64,000 nt of DNA from an uncultured Roseibium sp. (lineage in GTDB: Bacteria > Pseudomonadota > Alphaproteobacteria > Rhizobiales > Stappiaceae): positions 3,162,001-3,226,000 of the forward strand of contig NZ_OY780958.1 of the NCBI RefSeq assembly GCF_963675985.1, read 5' to 3'. The notes beneath the pieces were generated by a model. It was not told the DNA's origin. It ran no database searches and saw only the letters and a program-made list of their open reading frames with translations. Position numbers and translations under genes: made by a program. Within the stretch, counting starts at the first letter, position 1. Every line of letters starts with the position of its first letter. Below are positions 41,958 to 49,609 of the stretch, one piece after another.

Positions 41958-42863
41958 TCACGCGGCGACCCGGCAGCCGTCCGGCAGGATGTCTGCCAGG
42001 GTCTCGCACAACACCGATGCCAGGTGTTCCGCGGTCGGGTTCAAGGTCTTTCGCCCACGATGAAGCATCAGGCCAAGGAACGGCAGCTCGGGGAGATCAT
42101 GGGCGGCATGGTCCAGCGTTCTGGTCCCTTTGGGCAAGCCTACCGGTGTGCGCACAGAGATGCCGAGGCCCGCGGAAACCGCGGCCCCCAGGCCGGCAAG
42201 GCCCGGACTCACGAACGACAGACGCCATGACCTGCCCTGCCCATCCAGCCGGTCGCAGGCGATCGTCCTGAACAGACACGGCGCATCGAGGGCAGCCAAT
42301 GCCACCGGCGCATCACGATCCGGACGCCAGTCAGCATCCAGGTCCGCCGCTCGGAGCCAGCAAAGAGGCACCTCGGCAATGCGCCGGGCGAAAGGCACCG
42401 CCTCTCCGCCGTCCCAGGCAATTGCAAGATCCAGATCGCCCGACATCACTTTTTCGATCAGTTCGCTGTTGCGGGCGATCCGCCCCTCGATGCTGACCTT
42501 GGGATGGGCGCGGGCGAACCGTCCCAGCACTTGCGGCAACAGGGCATCGCCGAAGTCCTCCTGCAGGCCCAGACGCACCCAGCCGTCCAGATCCACATCT
42601 TTCACCGCACCGACCGCTTCGTCGTTCAGATCCAGGATCCGACGCCCATAGGACAGAAGCTGTTCGCCGCTTGCCGTTGGTACCAGCCCCCTTCCCGACC
42701 TGCGCACCAGAGGCACGCCGACCTGCTCCTCGAGCTTCTTGAGTTGCGCGCTGATCGCCGAGGTGGATCGGCCGAGCCGGTCAGCCGCTCGCGCGAACGA
42801 ACCAAGCTCCATGCCGCTGACGAAGCTGCGCAAGGCATCCATGTCGAGATTGGTGATGCGCAT
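41958..42863 (-). CDS. LysR-family transcriptional regulator
   Basis: A 301-aa LysR regulator. The winged helix-turn-helix (about 5-65) reads LRSFVSGMELGSFARAADRLGRSTSAISAQLKKLE; the periplasmic-binding-protein-like effector domain follows (about 90-295). AGGA lies seven bases before ATG 42863. It diverges from a cupin/DUF4865 gene pair, and the gap carries a directly repeated motif suitable for LysR binding. LysR proteins typically activate the divergent operon when bound to an effector. The effector is unknown. Confidence 0.88.
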   Translation of the reverse strand: MRITNLDMDALRSFVSGMELGSFARAADRLGRSTSAISAQLKKLEEQVGVPLVRRSGRGLVPTASGEQLLSYGRRILDLNDEAVGAVKDVDLDGWVRLGLQEDFGDALLPQVLGRFARAHPKVSIEGRIARNSELIEKVMSGDLDLAIAWDGGEAVPFARRIAEVPLCWLRAADLDADWRPDRDAPVALAALDAPCLFRTIACDRLDGQGRSWRLSFVSPGLAGLGAAVSAGLGISVRTPVGLPKGTRTLDHAAHDLPELPFLGLMLHRGRKTLNPTAEHLASVLCETLADILPDGCRVAA

Positions 42864-42920
42864 TCAATTATCCTGATTTTCCGGACTAATGCTCAATTAT
42901 TTCCTGATTTTCGGGATAAT
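42864..42920. promoter_or_regulatory. Direct repeat in the LysR/cupin gap, probable LysR sites
   Basis: Two similar motifs, TCAATTATCCTGATTTTC at 42864-42881 and TCAATTATTTCCTGATTTTC at 42893-42912, each continuing into GG...TAAT, follow each other 29 bases apart between the divergent LysR and cupin genes. The spacing of nearly three helical turns places both on one face of the DNA. Confidence 0.5.
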
Positions 42921-42977
42921 ACTGCTGCTCTAGGGTGCCCGTGTCAATCGACGACCGCGTTATCCGGAGAGGAACTC

Positions 42978-43412
42978 ATGAGCGTTGAATTTGAATTGAA
43001 CGAAACCTGTCCACCCGAAATGACGATTTTTCGCGCAGGCGCCGGCTTACAAGACGTGCCCGCCGGCATTTCAAATCGTCCGTTCCGGTATGAGATGCTG
43101 TTGAGCAGCAGGACAGATGGAGAAAACACCGTCATGCACGGCGTTGCCGGATCGGGCGTCATCACCCACTGGCACAGCCATCCGCGCGGGCAGATCCTGT
43201 ATGTTCTGGACGGTGAAGGCCTTGTGCAGCGTGACGGTGGCGGGATCCGGGAAATCCGCGCCGGAGACTGCGTCTGGATCGCGCCCGGCGAACGCCACTG
43301 GCACGGCGCTGCGCCGGCAGTCCCGTTCAGCTACATCAGCATCCAGGGCGTCAAGGACGGGAGCGCTGTTGACTGGATGGAACCTGTTGTTCTGCAGGAG
43401 GCCGGACAATGA
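42978..43412 (+). CDS. Cupin-domain protein
   Basis: A 144-aa single-domain cupin. The metal-binding motifs are intact: THWHSHPRGQILYVLDGEG (first motif with two His and a Gln/Glu position) and PGERHWHGA (second motif). Such small cupins are carboxymuconolactone-type or quercetinase-like enzymes, or ligand sensors. It is divergent from the LysR gene and overlaps the DUF4865 gene by four bases, so the two are co-translated and probably act on the same compound. GAGAGGAA lies before the ATG. Confidence 0.82.
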   Translation: MSVEFELNETCPPEMTIFRAGAGLQDVPAGISNRPFRYEMLLSSRTDGENTVMHGVAGSGVITHWHSHPRGQILYVLDGEGLVQRDGGGIREIRAGDCVWIAPGERHWHGAAPAVPFSYISIQGVKDGSAVDWMEPVVLQEAGQ

Positions 43413-43969
43413 TGGCGATGCAATACAGCTTCGTGCTGCCGGCCGATTATGACATGGAGATCATCACCCGCCGCATCCGCGACAAGGGCCATCTGCTTGA
43501 CGGGTTTCCCCACCTGCGGTTCAAAGCCTACCTCTTTGCCGACCGCAAGGACGGCGACATCGAAGGCACCGACAATCTCTATGCGCCGTTCTATCTCTGG
43601 GACGCGCCGCAAGGGGCCGATCAGTTTCTGACCGGACCCGGTTTTAACGCCGTGTCACGGGATTTCGGCCGGCCGAGCGTTCAGACCTGGATCGGGTGGC
43701 ATGCGGAACTGGGCAGGGATCTCTCCCAGGCGCGCTATGCCAGCCGGGACATCAGGCCAATTGCCCCTGACAGTGATCTGCAGGCCTTGCGCTCCAAGTC
43801 GATCGTGGACGCACGAAACGCACTCAAGCACGATGACGCCCTTGCCAGTCTGACGGCCTTTGACCCGACGGGGTGGAACGCCTTGCGGTTCTGCCTTTGG
43901 CAGTCGCCGCCGGAGCATAGTTGCGAAGATACCCAACTCTACCGGGTCGGCTACGTCGCCCTGCCCTGA
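43409..43969 (+). CDS. DUF4865-family protein
   Basis: A 186-aa protein starting MMAMQYSFVLPADYDM. The sequence pattern (FVLPADYDMEIITRRIRDKG, HLRFKAYLFADR, APFYLWDAPQGADQFLTG, GFNAVSRDFGRP, VQTWIGWHAELG) fits the DUF4865 family, which is common beside LysR regulators and small cupins or monooxygenase-like proteins in proteobacteria. No signal peptide or membrane helix. Biochemical role unknown. A terminator-like hairpin follows at 44006. Confidence 0.78.
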   Translation: MMAMQYSFVLPADYDMEIITRRIRDKGHLLDGFPHLRFKAYLFADRKDGDIEGTDNLYAPFYLWDAPQGADQFLTGPGFNAVSRDFGRPSVQTWIGWHAELGRDLSQARYASRDIRPIAPDSDLQALRSKSIVDARNALKHDDALASLTAFDPTGWNALRFCLWQSPPEHSCEDTQLYRVGYVALP

Positions 43970-44005
43970 CATTCGAAAGCGGCCACCGTTCCTTTCAGCA
44001 AAATG

Positions 44006-44030
44006 AAACCGGGGAGAAATCTCCGGTTTT
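44006..44030 (+). terminator. Rho-independent terminator after the cupin/DUF4865 unit
   Basis: AAACCGG (44006-44012) pairs with CCGGTTT (44023-44029), extended inward by GGAGA/TCTCC-type pairing, followed by TTTTCC. It ends the cupin/DUF4865 transcript before the beta-oxidation operon begins. Confidence 0.6.
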
Positions 44031-44136
44031 CCATTTCCGGCGACATGACCTGTTCCATTATTCAAAAAAGAGCACAGATTGACGTTAGGAGACTGCTTGT
44101 CTCGCAGATGATAACCGCGTATCTGTCTCGGAAGGT

Positions 44137-44156
44137 TTACGTTTACGCAAACGTAA
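44137..44156. promoter_or_regulatory. MerR-type operator before the beta-oxidation operon
   Basis: TTACGTTTACGCAAACGTAA is a perfect palindrome with eight-base arms (TTACGTTT and AAACGTAA) around ACGC, 36 bases before the first ATG of the operon. It closely matches the 41299-41312 box in front of the MerR gene and resembles known LiuR-type sites. Confidence 0.68.
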
Positions 44157-44192
44157 TTTGGCAAATCTGCGGAGACGCTCAGGGAGGATTTT

Positions 44193-45989
44193 ATGCCGAG
44201 TTACAGTGCCCCCGTCGAAGACACGCTCTTCCTGCTGAATGACGTACTGGGCTTCGAACGTCACAGCAACCTTCCCGGATTTGAAGACGCCACGCCGGAT
44301 CTGGTCGAGGCGATCCTGCGCGAAGGCGCGAAGTTCTGCGAGGAAATCCTGCAGCCCCTGAACCGCACGGGCGATCTGGAAGGGTGCAAGCGCGCGGAAG
44401 ATGGCACGGTATCCACGCCGATTGGCTTCAAGGACGCGTATATCGCCTTCTGCGAAGCCGGCTGGGGCAGCTTGTCGGCCTCCGCCGACTTCGGCGGCCA
44501 GGGCCTGCCGCACACGCTTGCCGTGATCATGAACGAGTACTTGTCCTCCGCGAACATGGCCTTTGCCATGTACCCGGGCCTGACGGCCGGGGCGATTGCC
44601 GCCCTCACCCTTCACGGAACGGACGAGCAGAAGGCAAAGTATCTTCCGAACATGATCGCCGGAACCTGGACCGGCACAATGAATCTAACCGAGCCCCATT
44701 GCGGCACGGATCTCGGCCTGATCCGCACCAAGGCCGCCCCCCAGGCAGACGGCAGCTACCGGATAACGGGCACCAAGATCTTCATTTCCGCGGGCGACCA
44801 CGACCTCTCGGAAAACGTCATCCACCTGGTGCTCGCCCGTATCGAAGGCGCACCGGAGGGCACCAAGGGCATTTCCCTGTTCGTGGTGCCAAAGAGGACC
44901 ATCGGCGAGGACGGAACGCCGGGAGATGCAAACGGTGTGTCCTGCGGCGCGCTGGAACACAAGATGGGCATTCACGGCAACGCCACTTGCGTCATGAACT
45001 ACGACGAAGCGACCGGCTGGCTCGTCGGCGAGGAGAACAAGGGCCTGCGCGCCATGTTCACCATGATGAACGAAGCGCGCCTCGGCGTGGCGGTCCAGGG
45101 CCTGGCCCAGTCGGAAGTCGCCTATCAGAACGCGGTCGCCTATACCAAGGACCGTCTGCAGGGCCGGTCGCTGTCGGGGCCCAAGGAGCCGGACAAGACC
45201 GCCGATCCGATCATCGTTCATCCGGATGTGCGCCGGGTGCTGATGGGCATTCGCGCCTTCAATGAAGCCGCCCGTGCGCTGGTCCTCTGGACCGCGCTCA
45301 ACGGCGACATTTCGCACCGGTCGGAAGACGACAAGGCCCGGCAGGCCGCCGACGACATGATGGGCCTGATGACGCCGGTGTTGAAGGGCGTTCTGACCGA
45401 CACGGGCTTTGCCAACACGGTCAATGCCCAGCAGATGTTCGGCGGTCACGGTTATATTGCGGAATGGGGCATGGAACAGTTCGTCCGCGACGCCCGCATT
45501 GCCATGATCTACGAAGGCGCCAACGGCATCCAGGCGCTCGACCTGGTTGGCCGCAAGCTGCCCGCACACGGCGGCCGGGCGGTGATGGGGTTCTTTAACG
45601 AGGTCGGGACGTTCCTGCAGGAGAACGCCGAAAACGCGGAGCTTACCGCCTTCACCGGTCCGCTGAAAAACGGCCTGGAGGACATGCAGAAGGCCACCAT
45701 GTGGTTCATGAACAACGCCATGACCAAGCCGGACAATGCGGGAGCCGGATCGACCGACTACATGCATCTTTTCGGCCTCGTGGCCCTTGGCTACATGTGG
45801 GCCAGGATCGCCAGGACCGTGCAGGGAAAGCTCAAGGAAGGCGCGGGCGACAAGGAGGACTGGCTCAAGGCCAAGCTGACCTTCGGCACGTTCTTCATGG
45901 AGCGATTGATGCCGGAGACGGCCGCGCATCTCGCCCGGATTTCGACCGGCGCCGACACGATGATGGCGTTGCCCGCCGAGGCCTTCTAG
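44193..45989 (+). CDS. Acyl-CoA dehydrogenase (DmdC/FadE-like, C-terminal extended)
   Basis: A 598-aa flavoprotein of the large acyl-CoA dehydrogenase subgroup to which 3-methylmercaptopropionyl-CoA dehydrogenase (DmdC) belongs. Key stretches are GTMNLTEPHCGTDLGLIRTKA, MGIHGNATCVMNYD, and near the C-terminal half MFGGHGYIAEWGMEQFVRDARIAMIYEGANGIQALDL, where the glutamate of IYEG is the expected catalytic base. It introduces the double bond in an acyl-CoA using FAD. AGGGAGGA precedes the ATG. It heads a six-gene operon behind a MerR-type operator. DmdC itself cannot be distinguished from other family members by sequence reading alone; ordinary fatty-acid oxidation fits the operon better. Confidence 0.87.
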   Translation: MPSYSAPVEDTLFLLNDVLGFERHSNLPGFEDATPDLVEAILREGAKFCEEILQPLNRTGDLEGCKRAEDGTVSTPIGFKDAYIAFCEAGWGSLSASADFGGQGLPHTLAVIMNEYLSSANMAFAMYPGLTAGAIAALTLHGTDEQKAKYLPNMIAGTWTGTMNLTEPHCGTDLGLIRTKAAPQADGSYRITGTKIFISAGDHDLSENVIHLVLARIEGAPEGTKGISLFVVPKRTIGEDGTPGDANGVSCGALEHKMGIHGNATCVMNYDEATGWLVGEENKGLRAMFTMMNEARLGVAVQGLAQSEVAYQNAVAYTKDRLQGRSLSGPKEPDKTADPIIVHPDVRRVLMGIRAFNEAARALVLWTALNGDISHRSEDDKARQAADDMMGLMTPVLKGVLTDTGFANTVNAQQMFGGHGYIAEWGMEQFVRDARIAMIYEGANGIQALDLVGRKLPAHGGRAVMGFFNEVGTFLQENAENAELTAFTGPLKNGLEDMQKATMWFMNNAMTKPDNAGAGSTDYMHLFGLVALGYMWARIARTVQGKLKEGAGDKEDWLKAKLTFGTFFMERLMPETAAHLARISTGADTMMALPAEAF

Positions 45990-46057
45990 TTTCAATCGCG
46001 GGCAGGAGGAGAAGGTTGCCCGTGAACTGAAGAACAAGAACTTTGGGAGAAACAATC

Positions 46058-47215
46058 ATGGGTGTTCTGGAGGTTCCGGCCCCGTCCTATCAGGATGAGG
46101 AAATCACTCTTCTGGATGAAGCGTTCGCGCGCTTTCTGGAGCAGGAGATCGCGCCGGACTACGAGGACTTCGTTGCTGCGGGCAGCGTCAGCCTGGAAGC
46201 CTGGAAGAAGACCGGAAACGGCGGCTTCCTGTGCCCGGCCATCCCCGAGGCTTACGGCGGCGCGGGAGGTACCTTCGCCCATGAAGCCGCCATCATCCAC
46301 CGCCTGGGGGTCGACGGCTTCGATCATTTCGGCATCGCGCTGCACTCGGCAATCGTCGCGCCCTATATCCTGCACTACGGGTCGGAAGACCAGAAAAAGC
46401 GCTGGCTGCCCGGTCTCGTCTCCGGCGATTTCGTCGGCGCCATTGCCATGACCGAGCCGGGTGCCGGCTCGGACCTTCAAGGTGTGAAGACTACGGCCCG
46501 CAAGGACGGCAATCACTACGTCATCAACGGCAGCAAGACCTTCATCACCAACGGACAACTCGCCAACCTGATTATCGTCGTCGCCAAGACCGACCCGGCC
46601 CAGGGCGCCAAGGGTATCTCCCTGTTTGTGGTCGAAACGGACAAGGTCGAAGGCTTCAAGCGCGGCCGCAACCTCGACAAAATGGGCTTCAAGGCCAACG
46701 ATACATCGGAGCTCTTTTTCGAGGACGTGCGCGTTCCCGCCGATGCCCTGATCGGGGCAGAGGAAGGCCGCGGCTTCTACCAGTTGATGGAGCAACTGCC
46801 ACAGGAACGACTGCTGGTCGCCTGTCAGGCGATGGCGGCGATCGAACGGGGGCTCGCGGTCACGATCGATTACGTGAAAGAGCGCAAGGCCTTCGGCAAA
46901 GCGATCCTGGACTTCCAGAACACCCAGTTCAAGCTGGCGGAGGTCAAAACCGAGGCCACCATCGGCCGGGTGTTCGTCAACGATTGCATTGCAAGGCACA
47001 TCGAAGGCAAGCTCGACAGCGTCACCGCCTCCATGGCCAAATACTGGACAACCGACCTTCAATGCAAAGTGATGGACGAGTGCCTCCAGCTTCATGGCGG
47101 ATACGGTTACATGAACGAGTACCCGATTGCCCGGCTCTACGCGGATGCCCGCGTCCAGCGCATCTATGCCGGGACGAATGAAATCATGAAGGTGCTGATC
47201 GCCCGCAGCCTCTGA
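46058..47215 (+). CDS. Acyl-CoA dehydrogenase
   Basis: A 385-aa classical acyl-CoA dehydrogenase from ATG 46058, with GGGAGA seven bases before it. Typical blocks are IAMTEPGAGSDLQGVKTTA, NGSKTFITNGQLANL, ERKAFGKAILDFQNTQFKLAE and a C-terminal QLHGGYGYMNEYPIARLYADARVQRIYAGTNEIMK, in which the Glu in AGTNE aligns with the catalytic base region of many family members. It is a different subgroup from the larger dehydrogenase encoded before it, so the operon may handle more than one chain length. Confidence 0.88.
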   Translation: MGVLEVPAPSYQDEEITLLDEAFARFLEQEIAPDYEDFVAAGSVSLEAWKKTGNGGFLCPAIPEAYGGAGGTFAHEAAIIHRLGVDGFDHFGIALHSAIVAPYILHYGSEDQKKRWLPGLVSGDFVGAIAMTEPGAGSDLQGVKTTARKDGNHYVINGSKTFITNGQLANLIIVVAKTDPAQGAKGISLFVVETDKVEGFKRGRNLDKMGFKANDTSELFFEDVRVPADALIGAEEGRGFYQLMEQLPQERLLVACQAMAAIERGLAVTIDYVKERKAFGKAILDFQNTQFKLAEVKTEATIGRVFVNDCIARHIEGKLDSVTASMAKYWTTDLQCKVMDECLQLHGGYGYMNEYPIARLYADARVQRIYAGTNEIMKVLIARSL

Positions 47216-47248
47216 CCGCGAGCGACAGCCGGAACCCGAGAGTTTTTC

Positions 47249-47881
47249 ATGGCCGAATACGTACTGCATTGCTTCGCCCAATCCGGCAACGCCTACAAGC
47301 CTGCCCTGATGCTGGAACTGTCCGGCGCCGACTGGGAACCGAAGTGGAACGATTTCTTTAACGGTGGATCACGTGCGCCGGACTTCCGGGAAAGCTACAA
47401 CGAGATGTGCGAGATCCCGGTCCTCGAGCACGCAGGGCTGAAACTGACCCAGTCGGGCGTAATCCTCGATTATCTGGTCGAAAAGCTCGGCACCTTTGGC
47501 TGGGCCGACGATACGGAGCGGCGCGAGGTTCTGCGCTGGATCCTGTTCGATAATCACAAACTGACCAGCTACAGCGCGACGCTCCGGTTCCTGCGGGTGT
47601 TTGCCAAGACCGGCGAAACCGAGGTGGTGAAGTGGCTCGAAGGACGGGCGATCGGCGCCTACAAGGTTCTGGAACACCATCTGGAAGGCCGCGACTTCGT
47701 CGTCGGCGGCAAGCCGACCATCGCCGACCTGTCGCTGTGCTCCTATCTCTACTGGCCTGAGGAAATCGGTGTCGACTTCACGCCGTTCAAGAATATCAAC
47801 CGCTGGCTGGGAAACATCAGCGCCCTGCCCGGCTGGAAAGCCCCCTACGACCTGATGCCCGGGCATCCGCTGCCTGCTTAG
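47249..47881 (+). CDS. Glutathione S-transferase family protein
   Basis: A 210-aa GST. The thioredoxin-like N-domain (about 1-80) contains the cis-Pro segment MCEIPVLEHAGLKLTQSGVILDYLV with the glutathione-contacting QS; the helical C-domain includes KPTIADLSLCSYLYWPEE, the GST N-capping motif. It sits inside a beta-oxidation operon between an acyl-CoA dehydrogenase and a thiolase, which is unusual for a detoxification enzyme and hints at a role in handling a reactive or sulfur-containing acyl intermediate. Confidence 0.87.
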   Translation: MAEYVLHCFAQSGNAYKPALMLELSGADWEPKWNDFFNGGSRAPDFRESYNEMCEIPVLEHAGLKLTQSGVILDYLVEKLGTFGWADDTERREVLRWILFDNHKLTSYSATLRFLRVFAKTGETEVVKWLEGRAIGAYKVLEHHLEGRDFVVGGKPTIADLSLCSYLYWPEEIGVDFTPFKNINRWLGNISALPGWKAPYDLMPGHPLPA

Positions 47882-47911
47882 GCCGCGAGCGAACCATTTC
47901 AGGAGGAAACG

Positions 47912-49120
47912 ATGGCGGAAGCCTTTATCTACGATCACGTTCGCACGCCGCGCGGGCGCGGCAAGAAGGACGGCGCGTTGCACGAGGTTCCGAGCGTGCG
48001 CCTTGCGGCCACCGCGCTCGAGGCGATGCGTGACCGCAACGGCCTGGACACCCGCAAACTGGACGATGTCATCCTCGGCTGCGTCGATCCGATCGGGGAA
48101 GCGGGCGGAGATATCGCCCGTGCGGCGGTCTTTGCCGCCGGTTACGACAACACGGTGCCCGGCATGCAGATCAACCGCTTCTGCGCCTCCGGCCTCGATG
48201 CGGTTAACACGGCGTCTGCACAGATCATGGCCGGCCAGCATCAGCTGGTGATCGCCGGCGGTGTGGAAAGCATGAGCCGCGTCGGGATCGGCGCCTCCGG
48301 CGGCGCCTGGGTGGTCGAACCGCAAGTGGCCCTGCCCGGATACTTCGTGCCGCAGGGCGTTTCCGCCGACCTGATCGCCACCAAATACGGCTTTTCCCGC
48401 GACGACTGCGATGGCTATGCGGTGGAGAGCCAGAGACGGGCCGCTAAATCCTGGCAGGAGGGCCGGTTCGCCAAGTCCGTGGTTCCGGTCAAGGACATCA
48501 ACGGGATCACCATCCTCGACCACGACGAGCACATGCGGCCTGAAACCGACATGCAATCGCTCGCCTCGCTCAATCCTTCCTTCGAACTGATGGGCAGCAT
48601 GGGTGGCTTCGATGCGGTCGGCATCCAGGCCCATCCGGAAGTGGAGAAGATTACCCATGTCCACCATGCGGGCAATTCCTCCGGCATCGTCGATGGAGCC
48701 GCAGCCGTTCTGATCGGCTCCAAAAAGGCCGGCAAGTCTGCGGATCTGAAACCGCGCGCACGGATCAGGGCCTTCACCAATATCGGATCGGAACCGGCGA
48801 TCATGCTGACCGGACCGGTCGATGTGACGGAAAAGCTCCTGCGCAACACGAAGATGACCTTGAAAGACATCGACCTTTTCGAGATCAACGAGGCCTTCGC
48901 CTCCGTCGTGCTGCGTTACCAGCAGGCCTTCGACCTCGATCCGGAGATCGTCAACGTCAATGGCGGCGCGATCGCCATGGGCCATCCGCTGGGCGCGACC
49001 GGCGCCATGATCCTCGGCACGGTGCTCGACGAATTGGAACGGCGCGATCTGAACACAGCCCTCGTCACTCTGTGCATCGGCGCAGGGATGGGAACGGCAA
49101 CGATCATCGAGCGTGTGTGA
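47912..49120 (+). CDS. Acetyl-CoA C-acyltransferase (thiolase, FadA-like)
   Basis: A 402-aa thiolase. The nucleophile Cys91 is in NRFCASGLDAVN; the second catalytic group is His near 356 in AMGHPLGATGA; the third is Cys near 388 in LCIGAGMG. It cleaves 3-oxoacyl-CoA with CoA, the final step of beta-oxidation. A strong AGGAGG precedes the ATG. With FadJ two genes downstream it completes the cycle encoded in this operon. Confidence 0.92.
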   Translation: MAEAFIYDHVRTPRGRGKKDGALHEVPSVRLAATALEAMRDRNGLDTRKLDDVILGCVDPIGEAGGDIARAAVFAAGYDNTVPGMQINRFCASGLDAVNTASAQIMAGQHQLVIAGGVESMSRVGIGASGGAWVVEPQVALPGYFVPQGVSADLIATKYGFSRDDCDGYAVESQRRAAKSWQEGRFAKSVVPVKDINGITILDHDEHMRPETDMQSLASLNPSFELMGSMGGFDAVGIQAHPEVEKITHVHHAGNSSGIVDGAAAVLIGSKKAGKSADLKPRARIRAFTNIGSEPAIMLTGPVDVTEKLLRNTKMTLKDIDLFEINEAFASVVLRYQQAFDLDPEIVNVNGGAIAMGHPLGATGAMILGTVLDELERRDLNTALVTLCIGAGMGTATIIERV

Positions 49121-49129
49121 GGAGACCTA

Positions 49130-49588
49130 ATGCCCAAGATCGATATCGGATCCGTTCCAGCCCTCTCGAAAGCCATCTATCCCGAGCCTTTCATGAAGGC
49201 GATCGAGGGCCGGGAGAAACAGGCGCTCGGCGACGCCGCGAACCTGACCCAGTTCGGGGTCAACCTGACCCGCTTGAAGCCCGGAGCGGGTTCTGCTCTG
49301 AAACACTGGCATGAAAACGAGGACGAATTCGTCTTCATCCTTGAGGGCGAGGCCGTCCTGGAGGAAGGCGACAGTGTCGAGATCCTCAAGGCCGGAGAGG
49401 CCGCCGGCTTCAAGGCGGGCGCAGGCGTCGGACATCGTCTGCTCAACAAAACCGACCGCGACCTGGTCTATCTGGAGATCGGCACACGCGCAGCCGCCGA
49501 CATCGTCCGCTATACGGATGCCGACCTGCAATTCGAACGGATCAACCAGTCGAAGCGGATGCTGCACAAAGATGGAACGCCCTACTGA
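49130..49588 (+). CDS. Cupin-domain protein
   Basis: A 152-aa single-domain cupin. The first metal motif is visible as LKHWHENEDEFVFILEGEA (two His and a Glu), and the second as FKAGAGVGHRLLN. GGAGA overlaps the thiolase stop region five bases before the ATG. It is inserted between the thiolase and the FadJ-like genes. Its role there is unknown: a small dioxygenase/isomerase, or a sugar/acyl-binding protein, would both fit. Confidence 0.82.
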   Translation: MPKIDIGSVPALSKAIYPEPFMKAIEGREKQALGDAANLTQFGVNLTRLKPGAGSALKHWHENEDEFVFILEGEAVLEEGDSVEILKAGEAAGFKAGAGVGHRLLNKTDRDLVYLEIGTRAAADIVRYTDADLQFERINQSKRMLHKDGTPY

Positions 49589-49609
49589 GGCGAAGGGAGG
49601 CATGAACGC

